A stretch of DNA of 42,760 nt. It comes from Bryobacterales bacterium (GTDB lineage Bacteria; Acidobacteriota; Terriglobia; Bryobacterales; UBA6623). The position numbers and the translations under genes are program-made. Positions 8,493 through 16,929 of the stretch are shown here, piece after piece; position 1 is the stretch's first letter, and each line of letters begins with the position of its first letter. Under the pieces are notes generated by a model. That model saw only the letters and a list, made by a program, of their open reading frames with translations, was not told the DNA's origin and searched no databases. The stretch covers positions 1-42,760 of the forward strand of contig JAPPMC010000047.1 of the NCBI GenBank assembly GCA_028819235.1, given 5' to 3'.

Positions 8493-9458
8493 TCACTGCG
8501 GGCCCGGCGGGCCTTGGCGGCGCCACTCTGCGAGTGCCCGCGCGACAAGCTCGCCAGCCTCGGACGCATGGACCGGCCATGGCTCGGCAAGCAAACCGCC
8601 CCCTGCCGCCGCACGTCCGAGCACTTCCGCCGCGGCACACCCCGCGGCCCGCAGGGAACGAATCGGAAGGGCCCCGCGCCCCTTGGCCAGTTTCTTCCCG
8701 CGCTCGTCCGTTAGCAGCGGGTGGTGATAGTAGCGAGGCGGCCGTGCTCGACCCAGCATTTGAGCGAGGCGCAACTGCCTGCCGGTCGACTCGAGCAGGT
8801 CCAGCCCCCGAACGACAAAGTCAATGCTGTGGCTCAGGTCGTCGACCGTGACCGCGAACTGGTAGCTCCACTGGCCCGTCCGGTCGCGCACCACCATGTC
8901 TCCGCATTGCAGCCGGGGTTCCTGCCGCTGGGGGCCTTGCAGGCCGTCTTCGAAGCACTCCGCGGACGCGCCGTGATGCCACGCCACGCGCAGCGAATGG
9001 GGCACGTCCTCCGGATGCATCAATCGCCTGCACGTTCCGGGGTAGGGCCTCTCCCCAGTCGGCAGCGGCCGCACGGCCTTCGCCAGCTGCTTCCGCGTGC
9101 AGGTGCATCGGTAGACGTGCCAGCGCCGGGCCAAGCGTGACAGGGCGCGCTCGTAGCGCTCGGCGCAGTCGCTCTGCCGGAACGGGCTCCGGCCCGGGCA
9201 GACATCGTTCGCGGGCTCGAATCCGAGCCAGTCGATGTCCCTCAGGATCGACTCTTCGAAGGCGGGGCGGCTGCGCTGGCGGTCGTGGTCCTCAATGCGC
9301 AGCAGGACTTCCGCGCCCTCCAACTGGGCCAAGCCCCAGACGTACAGCATGTGGGCCGCATGTCCCAAGTGGAGGTGCCCGGTGGGGCTTGGAGCAAACC
9401 GCGTTCTGGGCGGGCGCGACGCCACAGCCAGTCCGCCGCCAACCGCCACGCAGCGCAT
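8493..9458 (-). CDS. gluQ: Glutamyl-Q tRNA(Asp) synthetase
   Basis: Attaches glutamate to the queuosine base of tRNA-Asp. The 321-residue protein is a truncated GluRS catalytic core: a HIGH-type motif in FAPSPTGHLHLGHA (residues 21-34), RIEDHD, and a KMSKS-equivalent KKLAK (about 255-259), without an anticodon-binding domain. Cys118, Cys120, Tyr139 and Cys143 (CTC then YPGTC) match the zinc site of E. coli GluQ-RS, which separates it from true GluRS. Length fits the family (about 300). ATG 9458 is used; GTG 9425 would also leave a complete domain. It converges on the DnaC-like gene with a 5-nt gap. Confidence 0.9.
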   Translation of the reverse strand: MRCVAVGGGLAVASRPPRTRFAPSPTGHLHLGHAAHMLYVWGLAQLEGAEVLLRIEDHDRQRSRPAFEESILRDIDWLGFEPANDVCPGRSPFRQSDCAERYERALSRLARRWHVYRCTCTRKQLAKAVRPLPTGERPYPGTCRRLMHPEDVPHSLRVAWHHGASAECFEDGLQGPQRQEPRLQCGDMVVRDRTGQWSYQFAVTVDDLSHSIDFVVRGLDLLESTGRQLRLAQMLGRARPPRYYHHPLLTDERGKKLAKGRGALPIRSLRAAGCAAAEVLGRAAAGGGLLAEPWPVHASEAGELVARALAEWRRQGPPGPQ

Positions 9459-9511
9459 GGGGCGCGGCCGGGCGTGCGCCGGCCGTGCCCCGCTTGTCCC
9501 AGTCGCCTCGC

Positions 9512-12500
9512 CTAGTTGTTCAGCGACAGTGACACTGTGTTTGAGGCGCCTTGCGCATTGGAAGCCGTCACGCTGACGCTGGCCAGATCCTCAAACACGC
9601 CCTCGTCCATCGAGAAGGTGATCGTGGCCATGAAGTTCCCGCCCGTCGCGGCGGACTGGTTTCCGCCGAAGAAAGTGCGCATGGAATCGCCCACGTCCGC
9701 GACGAGTTCCTTGGTGGAGAGCGCCGTGCCTTGAGCCCCCGTGAAGGAGAAACTGATGCTGTCCACCATCCGGGAAGTGGCGTACCCGGTCACCTGCAGG
9801 CTGAAGCCGCCCTGGCCTGTCTGGCCCAAGGCTACGCTCTTGAGCACGGGGGCGCTCTCCATCACGCCGAAGCGAATCTCCGGGATTACGTCGGGTGTGA
9901 TGTCCGCCGCCGATGCTGCGGCCAGCTCAATCCGTGTCCGCGCGATGCCGTCGGGCACGGCGAAGAACTGCGCCCGCATCACGATCTCGCCTGCCACCGT
10001 GCCGGTCTGGAAGGCGTTTGTCGAAGAGAGCCCGGTGTAGACCGCAAGCCTCGAGCCGGCCGGAATCGTGAACCAGGCTTGGCGGCCACCCGTCGCCCAC
10101 TGGATCGACGGGTCGTTGGCGAACGCTCGCGTCTCGAACAGCAGCGTGAGGTTGCCGACGATGTCCGTGCTGTACGGCTCCGCAAGCGTGACCTCCATCT
10201 CCACTTGGTCGGCGGCGTCCACCGTGCCGCCCGTGTGCGAGAACGTGATGGCCGGCAGGGCGGCTGCCTCCACACTCAGCTCCAGTTCGGGCTGCGGGTT
10301 TGGTGTGATGTCCACACCCCCCTCCTCGGTCTCGAATCGGGCCATCGCCGTCAGCAGGCCTGCAACAGCCGGCGTGCGGAACTCCGTCGAGGCGCCGCCC
10401 GCGCCGAACATCGCCTGCGTCTCGCCTGCGGCGATCTTGAACGGTACCTGCCGGCCCGCGCCGGTCCACCCGGCCCCGGCAGAAGCGCCAGCATCGGTCG
10501 GTGAGAAGGCTAGGACCAGCGTTCCCGAGATCGCCGCCGCGTAGGGCTCGGCCAGGCTCAGGCCCAGATCCATGGTCGCCCCAGGCATCACCGTTCCGGC
10601 CGACCGCGAGAACATCACTTCCGGCAGTGGGGAAACCTCGATGGTGAAGGACAACTCGGGCGCGGGATCCGGTGTCACGTCCGCCCCCCCGTCCTCGGTA
10701 CGGAACCGCGCGGTGACCGTTATCCGGCCCGCGGCGGCCGGCGCCGCAAACTCCGTCGCAAGGTTGCCCGCGCCGCCGAACTCCGCCGCGGTCGAGCCCG
10801 CCGGTATGCGGAACGCAACCTGCCGCCCGGCGCCGGCCCACGGACCGCTCGCTCCGTCCACGTCCGCCGCCGCGAAGGCCATGCTCAGCGTCCCGGCCAA
10901 GTCTTGCCCGTAGGACGCCGCCAAGCTCAGGCCCAGCTCGACGCTGGCACCTGGCATGAGTGCGCCGCCGTCGCGCGAGAACGTCACCTCCGGGAGCGCG
11001 GAGACCTCCACGCTGAAGGCCACTTCAGGTGCCGGATCCGGCGTGACATCCACGCCGCCATCCGTCTGCAGCCGCGCGGTGACCGTCAACCGGCCGTCCG
11101 CGGACGGCAGGGTGAACTCCGTCGCCACGCTGCCCGCCCCGCCAAACTCCGCGACTGTCGAGCCCGCCGGTATGCGGAACGCGACCTGCCGCCCGGCGCC
11201 GGCCCACGGACCGCTCGCTCCGTCGACGTCTGCCGCCGCGAAGGCCATGCTCAGCGTGCCCTCCAACGTCTCCGGGTACGGCCCGGCTAGGCTCAGGCCC
11301 AACTCCATCGCCGAGCCGGCCGCCTTTGGCCCGCCCTCGCTTGAGAAGCTCACAGCGGGGAGTGCGGCGACCGTCACGTCGAAGGCCACCTCTGGCATCG
11401 GGTCTGGCGTGACATCCGCCCCGCCATCCTCGGTCCGCAGCCGGGCCGTCACGGTCAGGCGCCCCTCGGACGCCGGAGCGGTGAACTCCGTCGTAAGGTT
11501 GCCCGCGCCGCCGAACTCCGCAGCCGTCGAACCCGCCGGTATGCGGAACGCGACCTGCCGCCCGGCACCGGCCCACGGACCGCTCGCTCCGTCCACGTCC
11601 GCCGCCGCAAAGGCCATGCTCAGCGTGCCGGCCAGCGTCTCGGCGTAGGGCCCTGCCAAGCTCAGGCCCAACGCAACGGTCGAGCCCGCTGCAACCTCAC
11701 CGCTGCGCATCGTGAAGCTCACGCCGGATAGGGCCGTGATGCCCACGTCGAACGCAAGTTCCGGAGCGGGGTCCGGCGTCACGTCGGCCCCGCCAGCCTC
11801 CGTCTGGAAGCTGGCCGTGACCGTGACGCGCCCCTCGGAGGCCGGCATCGAGAACTGGGTGCTGCGGTTGCCCTGGCCGCCGAACTCCGCGTGTAGGGAG
11901 CCTGCTGGAATCCGGAATGCTACCTGTCGGCCGGCGCCGGCCCACGCCCCGCTCGCTCCGTCCACGTCCGCTGCCGCGAACGAGAGACGAAGGGAACCGA
12001 TCAGATCCTCCGAGTACGTGCTCGCCAAGGACAGGCCGAGACTCACGCTCTCGCCGGCGCGGACGCTTCCCCCCTCACGGGAGAACGTGACATCGGGCAG
12101 GGAGGCCTTGGTGACGGTCAGCTTCAGTTCAGGCGCCGGATCCGGCGTCAGGTCCGCCCCGGCCGCCTCAGTCTGGAAGGTCGCCGTAATGGTCAGTCCT
12201 CCGGATGCCGCGGGCGCGGCGAAGGTCGTGCTGGAGGCCGTTCCGCCCCCGAACATCGCGGTTGTCGTGCCCGCCGGAATCGTGAAGCCCACCTGCCGCC
12301 GGTTCTGCCACGGGCCCGGCGCTCCATCGAGATCGGCCGGCTCAAAGACCAGGCTCAGGACTCCGCTGACAGCCTCGGGATAGGGGGAAGCAAGAGAGAG
12401 CCCCAGATCGACGGGCTCGCCGGCGATCACCGGCCCTGCCTGCCTGCTGAAACGTACTGCGGGCAGCGCCTGCAGCCGTACGGTGAACTCCAGCGTCGGC

Positions 12501-13933
12501 TGAGCGGCCGGAGTGATGTCAATGCCCCACGCCTCGGCCACGAAACTGGCGAGCACCCGCACCGTTCCGGAGACGGTGGAGGCCTGGAACTGGGCCTCGC
12601 GGGAGTTGCTGGCGAACACGGCCGCCGTCTGCCCGGCAGGGATGCGGAAGTTCACCGTCCGCCCGCCCGCGGCCCACTGCAGGGCCGGGTCGCTGGCGGC
12701 CTCAAGCGAGTCGAGCTCAAGTTCCAGTGTTCCGCGGATGTCGACCGGGTAGGGCACGGGGATCGTCAGGCCAACGCCTACCTGCTCGCCCGGCCGCAAC
12801 AGGCGACCGAGGGTCGTGAAGCTCACGTTGCGCAGGGGGGGCAAGTCCAGCTCGAGCGGGAAGACAGCGTCGTCGATGACCAGCTCTCCGACGGTCGCGC
12901 CGCCCGTGGGAACCCTGGGCTCGATTGCCAGGCGGATGGTGCCGCCGGGGCCCAGACTCGTCGGAACCGGCGGGATTCCCGTGACGGTGAACGGGCCCGA
13001 CACACGAATCTGCTCGATGAGGACATTGGTCTGCCCTGCGTTCGTGCCGATAAGCTCCACGGTCTTCGCAGCCTGCCCGAAAACGATCGGCACGCCGGAG
13101 CGGATCGGGGATTGGATCGCGGTGTTCGAGCCCGGCGGGTATCGCAGCAGCGAGTAGCTCAGCTCGTCTCCGCCGATGCCCGTCAGGAAGTAGCGGGCCT
13201 GTAGGACGCCCCCGTCAACCTGGAGAGTCGACCGGTAGTTCCCGGTCGTGCCGGGAGTGAACGCCACCTGCAGATTCAGGCTCGAACCGGGCTCCAAGAT
13301 GACCGGGTAGCCGGGCGGCGACATGATCTCGAACCCGGCCCCGCCTCCGATGCTGACGCCTCGAATGGTGGCGGGAGCACTGCCGCTGTTGGTCAGCAGC
13401 ACGGTGGCTTCGGTCGCCACGTTGATCGGCCGGTTTCCGAATTCGACCTGCCCCTCGGGCGGCACTGTCCGCCGGGGTCGGCCTGGCACGGAGTACGCGA
13501 GCGTCAGGTCCGGAACTTGGCCCAGCAGGGGTATGGTGTAGAGCCTGTCCTGCGGCTCGCCCTCGGGGACTTCGTCCAGCCGCACCGTGAACTCGAGCGT
13601 CGCCCGGGCGGGCCCCGGTGTGCGGGGCTGGTAAATCACGAACAGTTCCGCCTTGAGGTCGCCGCGGATCAAGGCGGGGAGCCGGCTCAGGCTATCCAGC
13701 TCATACGTGAACTCGTTCGAGCCGACAACGCGGATGGTCCTGAGGGTCAGGGGACCCTCTTGGAAGGTCACGGTGATCGACCGCGCCACCCGGTCGCCAA
13801 TGGCCTCCGCATTCAACACAACTGTGTTGCCCAGGCTGGACGGATCGGTGATCCCCTCCGTCTCGACAAGCACCTGCGCACCGAGCGGCGCCGCCAGCAG
13901 CAGTGCCGCGGTCGCCGTTAGAGACGTCTTCAT
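9512..13933 (-). CDS. Giant exported choice-of-anchor D protein with eight tandem repeats
   Basis: A 1473-residue probable surface or secreted protein of unknown function. It has a signal peptide (MKTSLTATAALLLAAPLGAQ), an N-terminal beta-rich region, an Ig-like choice-of-anchor D/HYDIN-type domain at about residues 145-260, and eight degenerate tandem repeats of about 123 residues (about 366-1362), then a final beta domain of about 110 residues. A typical repeat has LPEVTFS, LGLSLA, GRQVAFRIPAGS, TEF, TVTA and DVTPDPAPE. There is no LPxTG, PEP-CTERM or type IX sorting tail; it ends SNTVSLSLNN. ATG 13933 is chosen for the signal peptide and the purine run AAAGG upstream; the longer frame to 14110 is not supported. 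It follows the small Ig-like gene by 64 nt. Confidence 0.85.
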   Translation of the reverse strand: MKTSLTATAALLLAAPLGAQVLVETEGITDPSSLGNTVVLNAEAIGDRVARSITVTFQEGPLTLRTIRVVGSNEFTYELDSLSRLPALIRGDLKAELFVIYQPRTPGPARATLEFTVRLDEVPEGEPQDRLYTIPLLGQVPDLTLAYSVPGRPRRTVPPEGQVEFGNRPINVATEATVLLTNSGSAPATIRGVSIGGGAGFEIMSPPGYPVILEPGSSLNLQVAFTPGTTGNYRSTLQVDGGVLQARYFLTGIGGDELSYSLLRYPPGSNTAIQSPIRSGVPIVFGQAAKTVELIGTNAGQTNVLIEQIRVSGPFTVTGIPPVPTSLGPGGTIRLAIEPRVPTGGATVGELVIDDAVFPLELDLPPLRNVSFTTLGRLLRPGEQVGVGLTIPVPYPVDIRGTLELELDSLEAASDPALQWAAGGRTVNFRIPAGQTAAVFASNSREAQFQASTVSGTVRVLASFVAEAWGIDITPAAQPTLEFTVRLQALPAVRFSRQAGPVIAGEPVDLGLSLASPYPEAVSGVLSLVFEPADLDGAPGPWQNRRQVGFTIPAGTTTAMFGGGTASSTTFAAPAASGGLTITATFQTEAAGADLTPDPAPELKLTVTKASLPDVTFSREGGSVRAGESVSLGLSLASTYSEDLIGSLRLSFAAADVDGASGAWAGAGRQVAFRIPAGSLHAEFGGQGNRSTQFSMPASEGRVTVTASFQTEAGGADVTPDPAPELAFDVGITALSGVSFTMRSGEVAAGSTVALGLSLAGPYAETLAGTLSMAFAAADVDGASGPWAGAGRQVAFRIPAGSTAAEFGGAGNLTTEFTAPASEGRLTVTARLRTEDGGADVTPDPMPEVAFDVTVAALPAVSFSSEGGPKAAGSAMELGLSLAGPYPETLEGTLSMAFAAADVDGASGPWAGAGRQVAFRIPAGSTVAEFGGAGSVATEFTLPSADGRLTVTARLQTDGGVDVTPDPAPEVAFSVEVSALPEVTFSRDGGALMPGASVELGLSLAASYGQDLAGTLSMAFAAADVDGASGPWAGAGRQVAFRIPAGSTAAEFGGAGNLATEFAAPAAAGRITVTARFRTEDGGADVTPDPAPELSFTIEVSPLPEVMFSRSAGTVMPGATMDLGLSLAEPYAAAISGTLVLAFSPTDAGASAGAGWTGAGRQVPFKIAAGETQAMFGAGGASTEFRTPAVAGLLTAMARFETEEGGVDITPNPQPELELSVEAAALPAITFSHTGGTVDAADQVEMEVTLAEPYSTDIVGNLTLLFETRAFANDPSIQWATGGRQAWFTIPAGSRLAVYTGLSSTNAFQTGTVAGEIVMRAQFFAVPDGIARTRIELAAASAADITPDVIPEIRFGVMESAPVLKSVALGQTGQGGFSLQVTGYATSRMVDSISFSFTGAQGTALSTKELVADVGDSMRTFFGGNQSAATGGNFMATITFSMDEGVFEDLASVSVTASNAQGASNTVSLSLNN
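9850..12838 (-). repeat. Eight in-frame tandem repeats inside the giant exported protein
   Basis: Successive LPxVxFS starts fall at about 12838, 12468, 12100, 11731, 11362, 10999, 10628 and 10260, a period of 363-371 bp with a longer last unit (about 410 bp). Units 3-6 are most alike, and the outer ones (1, 7, 8) have diverged. Within units 4, 5 and 6 a block of about 92 nt (11536-11627, 11167-11258, 10801-10892) differs at only 3-4 positions in the pairs I compared, far more alike than the rest of each unit. Confidence 0.9.
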
Positions 13934-13997
13934 CACTTCGCCTTTCGTGGATCTTGCGTTTGGTGGAACTCGTCTGCCTGCATCCCGCCGGCGCCCA

Positions 13998-14579
13998 TCA
14001 GCGAGGCGCGCCGACACTGACAGAGCCGATCGAAATGGCCGTCGGCGTAGCGGTGGTGTCGTCGCCGGAACGCAGCGCGGCCGAGACGATGCCCACCGTC
14101 GCAGCAGCACTGAGCGCCGCGATCACCCTCCAGCCGATGCCCTGGCGTTTGGGCTTCGGCTCACCCGGGGCTACGGCGTTCGACTGTGTGATGACCGTGT
14201 TCGCGGTGAGGTTGTTGAACTCGGCCTCGACCTCGATCTGGAACGTGCCCTCAATGGTGTTGGGCAACATGCCCGATACCCGCACACGCCCGTTGTCGTC
14301 GGTGGTCAGCGTCGTGACGCGCGAAGCTCCGAAGAACGTCACGCTCGGCCCGGACGCCGGAGCGCGCAGGGTCACGGCGGCCTTCGCAACGGGCTTGCCG
14401 GAGGAGTCGACCACCTCCAGCTCGGGCTCAACAGCCACGTTGCGGTTGATATTGTTGATGCCCCCCTCGCCCATCAGGACGCGGATTTGGATCGCCCCGT
14501 CCTGGGCGCGGGCGCAAGGCGCGAGTGCGACAAGCGCACTAAGGGCAACTGCTGCGAATCGATTACGGGGACGAACCAT
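13998..14579 (-). CDS. Secreted Ig-like (Big_1-type) protein with C-terminal membrane segment
   Basis: A 193-residue protein without a clear family. It has a signal peptide (residues 1-26, ending CARAQ) and a beta-sandwich-like domain at about 30-130. The stretch VVDSSGKPVAKAAVTLRAP, followed by TTDDNGRVRVSG, recalls bacterial Ig-like or carboxypeptidase-regulatory folds. A linker of Pro and Lys leads to a hydrophobic segment around 150-168 (GWRVIAALSAAATVGIVSAA) and a Thr/Ser-rich tail. It may be anchored in the membrane. GGAGG lies 4 nt before ATG 14579. The giant repeat protein follows 64 nt downstream on the same strand, so they are likely co-expressed. Confidence 0.75.
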   Translation of the reverse strand: MVRPRNRFAAVALSALVALAPCARAQDGAIQIRVLMGEGGINNINRNVAVEPELEVVDSSGKPVAKAAVTLRAPASGPSVTFFGASRVTTLTTDDNGRVRVSGMLPNTIEGTFQIEVEAEFNNLTANTVITQSNAVAPGEPKPKRQGIGWRVIAALSAAATVGIVSAALRSGDDTTATPTAISIGSVSVGAPR

Positions 14580-14683
14580 GGAGCCTCCGGGCCAGAAGGG
14601 CCGCGCCGCTGCCGGGCGGCCTCGAATTACAGGGATACAGACCAGCCTAACAGGCCGTGCACACCTGAATTGATAGAGACGCT

Positions 14684-14700
14684 ACCCGCCATCGGCGGGT
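14684..14700 (-). terminator. Candidate terminator hairpin downstream of leuA
   Basis: Perfect 7-bp stem ACCCGCC/GGCGGGT with a 3-nt loop, 28 nt beyond the leuA stop. On the minus strand the sequence after it (AGCGTCTCTATCAATT) is only moderately T-rich, so intrinsic termination is possible but not certain. It could equally sit in the leader of the small Ig-like gene. Confidence 0.4.
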
Positions 14701-14727
14701 TACAGCGCAGACGCCCGGGCGGCCTGC

Positions 14728-15909
14728 CTACGCCGCCGTCACGGCAACCGCCACCCGCTCGAGGCCGAGGCGTTCCAGCAGCGCGGTGATGTCGTCGTCC
14801 GTGAGGCCCTTGCGGGTGTCGGCCATGCGCGTGAAGGCCTCGTAGACGGTCCCCAGACTGGCCCGGTCCAGCCGGCCGAAGCCAAGCTCCTCAATCCGTT
14901 GCGCCAAAGCGTGCCTGCCGCTGTGCTTGCCCAGGATCAGCTGCGTTGACGGCACGCCGACCGATTCCGGGGTCATGATCTCGTACGTCGTGCGGTGCTT
15001 CAGGTATCCGTCCTGGTGTATGCCGGCCTCGTGGGCGAAAGCGTTGCTGCCCACGATGGCCTTGTTCGGCTGCGGGCCGAATGTGATGCACTCCGCCAGG
15101 GCCCTGCTTGCAGCGTACAGCCTCGTGGCGTCGATCCCCGTGCGGAAAGGAACGCGGTCCGGGCGGACCATTGTGATCGCCACGACTTCCTCGAGAGAGC
15201 AGTTCCCTGCCCGCTCCCCGATCCCGTTGAGCGCGCACTCCACCTGGCGGGCCCCCGCGTGCAGGGCCGCGATCGCATTGGCCGTGGCCAAGCCGAGGTC
15301 GTCGTGCGTGTGGACGCTGACCTCCGCCCGGTCGCCGACCGCTTCGACGATGCGAGCAATCTTCCCGGCGTAGTCGCCTGGCGTCATGTAGCCGACGGTG
15401 TCCGGAATGTTGACCACGCCCGCGCCGGCGTCCACTACGGCCTCGCATACACGGCAGAGGTAATCCATATCCGTCCGCGTGGCGTCCTCGGCGGAGAACT
15501 CCACGTCGTCCACGAAGCTGCGCGCCAGTTCGACTCCGGCAACCGCCTCCTCCAAGATCTGCTGCTGGGACTTCTTGAACTTGTACCGCAGGTGGATTTC
15601 GCTGGTCGCGATGAAGCAGTGTATCCGCGGGCGCGGATGGCCGTCGAGGGAGGCCGCGGCGCGCTCGATGTCGATCGGGACCGCTCGCGCCAGCGCGGCG
15701 AGGTGGGCGCTGGGAAACTCCCGGCAAACGGCCCTCACCGCCTGGAAATCGCCCTCGGAGGCAATCGGGAAGCCAGCCTCGATGACGTCGGCACCCATCT
15801 CGACCAAGTGCCGGGCCACCCGCAGCTTCTCGGGTGTGGTCATGCTGCAGCCGGGCGACTGCTCGCCGTCCCTCAGCGTCGTATCGAAAATGTGGAATCG
15901 CTCGGACAT
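14728..15909 (-). CDS. leuA: 2-isopropylmalate synthase, short form lacking the regulatory domain
   Basis: Condenses acetyl-CoA with 2-oxoisovalerate, the first step of leucine synthesis. The 393-residue product has the whole TIM-barrel: FDTTLRDGEQSPG (metal Asp), HTHDDLG (metal His pair), ECALNGIGERAGN, then the LeuA-type AFAHEAGIHQDGYLKHRT and YEIMTPESVG, and LGKHSGRHAL. It stops after the linker subdomains, so the C-terminal leucine-binding domain of about 120 residues found in ordinary LeuA is missing. No remnant is visible in the 148 nt that follow. Residue patterns favour LeuA over homocitrate synthase, but related substrates are possible. CAGGAG lies 6 nt before ATG 15909. It is divergent from the LysR gene. 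Confidence 0.88.
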   Translation of the reverse strand: MSERFHIFDTTLRDGEQSPGCSMTTPEKLRVARHLVEMGADVIEAGFPIASEGDFQAVRAVCREFPSAHLAALARAVPIDIERAAASLDGHPRPRIHCFIATSEIHLRYKFKKSQQQILEEAVAGVELARSFVDDVEFSAEDATRTDMDYLCRVCEAVVDAGAGVVNIPDTVGYMTPGDYAGKIARIVEAVGDRAEVSVHTHDDLGLATANAIAALHAGARQVECALNGIGERAGNCSLEEVVAITMVRPDRVPFRTGIDATRLYAASRALAECITFGPQPNKAIVGSNAFAHEAGIHQDGYLKHRTTYEIMTPESVGVPSTQLILGKHSGRHALAQRIEELGFGRLDRASLGTVYEAFTRMADTRKGLTDDDITALLERLGLERVAVAVTAA

Positions 15910-15993
15910 GCGTTCTCCTGACCGTATCAGTAGACACCAATAGGGGCCAATAAAGCAAATTTATATTTCTTTGGAATACCATAAGCACTGCAT
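15910..15993. promoter_or_regulatory. Divergent leuA-LysR control region with AT-rich dyad
   Basis: This 84-nt spacer between divergent starts contains an AT-rich core (about 15950-15985), unlike the GC-rich surroundings. An imperfect dyad TATTTCTTTGGAATA at 15964-15978 includes a T-N11-A pattern, the minimal LysR-type recognition motif. Binding by the adjacent regulator is an inference from the usual divergent LysR arrangement. No consensus -35/-10 pair is clear on either strand. Confidence 0.5.
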
Positions 15994-16881
15994 ATGGACC
16001 TCGCGCTGTTCAAGGTGTTCCAGGCGATTGCCGCCGAGGGCAGCTTCTCCCGCGCCGGGCAGAAGCTGCACCGAACGCAGCCTGCCATTTCGCTGGCGCT
16101 AAGGCGCCTTGAGCGCGACTTGGGGGTGCTTCTCGTCGACCGATCCGGGCGGTCCGGGCGGCTTACGGACGCGGGCCGGGAGGTGGCCGAGTACGCGCGC
16201 CGTTTCGAGTCGCTGGAGCGGGAGATGCGGGTCGCGCTGTCGGACCTGCAGGATCGGAGACGCGGAAAGCTGACAGTGGGGGCCAATGAGTCGACGGCGT
16301 TGTACCTGCTGGGGCACGTCGAGGCCTACCGGCGCCTGCACCCTGGCATAAGCGTCGAGCTTCGGCGCAGCCTGTCGAGCCGGCTGCCCCAGGCGGTGCT
16401 CGACGGAGAACTGGAGCTTGGGGCGATCAGCTACGATCCGGGCGACCCGAGACTTAGCGTGCAGCAGATCTATGATGACCGGCTCACGTTCGTCGTGTCC
16501 CCGTCGCACCGCCTTGCCGGAAGACGCAGGATCAGCATCCAGGAGCTGGGCCAAGAGACGTTCATCGCCCACAACGTAGTGTCGCCTTACCGTGCGAGGG
16601 TCATCGAGACGTTCCGGCGTCACGAGGTGGCGCTGAACATGCGGATCGAAATGCCCACGATCGAGACGATCCGGCGCTTGGTGCAGCGGGGCCTTGGTGT
16701 TTCATTCCTTCCGCAGATGTGCGTCGAGCGGCAGATCGACAGCGGAGCGCTGCGGAAGGTCGAGGTGCGGGAACTCACCATGGAGCGCAAGATCCGCCTG
16801 ATCTTCCCGCGTTCCCGGGAGCTGTCGCAGGCGTCGCGGGCATTCCTCGAGCTGGTGGGCGAAGGCCAAGGCACGGAGTGA
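15994..16881 (+). CDS. LysR-type transcriptional regulator
   Basis: A 295-residue DNA-binding regulator. Residues 1-60 form the winged helix-turn-helix (FKVFQAIAAEGSFSRAGQKL, then TQPAISLALRRLERDLG). A linker helix follows, then a periplasmic-binding-protein-like effector domain (about 90-290). It starts at ATG 15994 and has little visible Shine-Dalgarno sequence, so it may be weakly translated. It is divergent from leuA, and LysR regulators commonly control the divergent neighbour and themselves; the effector could be a leucine-pathway intermediate, but nothing in the sequence proves this. larC follows within about 50 nt. Confidence 0.92.
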   Translation: MDLALFKVFQAIAAEGSFSRAGQKLHRTQPAISLALRRLERDLGVLLVDRSGRSGRLTDAGREVAEYARRFESLEREMRVALSDLQDRRRGKLTVGANESTALYLLGHVEAYRRLHPGISVELRRSLSSRLPQAVLDGELELGAISYDPGDPRLSVQQIYDDRLTFVVSPSHRLAGRRRISIQELGQETFIAHNVVSPYRARVIETFRRHEVALNMRIEMPTIETIRRLVQRGLGVSFLPQMCVERQIDSGALRKVEVRELTMERKIRLIFPRSRELSQASRAFLELVGEGQGTE

Positions 16882-16929
16882 GCCCATTTGCGTGGTAGTC
16901 TGGGCGCAGCCGCGCCGGCGGCGGGATCC

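Noticed and set aside
9850..12838. Repeated DNA that might be read as a CRISPR array or mobile repeats.
   Set aside because: The period is about 368 bp, in frame, and entirely coding; there are no short repeat/spacer units.
13934..14110. An N-terminal extension of the repeat protein back to 14110.
   Set aside because: It would overlap the small Ig-like gene and hide the signal peptide starting at ATG 13933.
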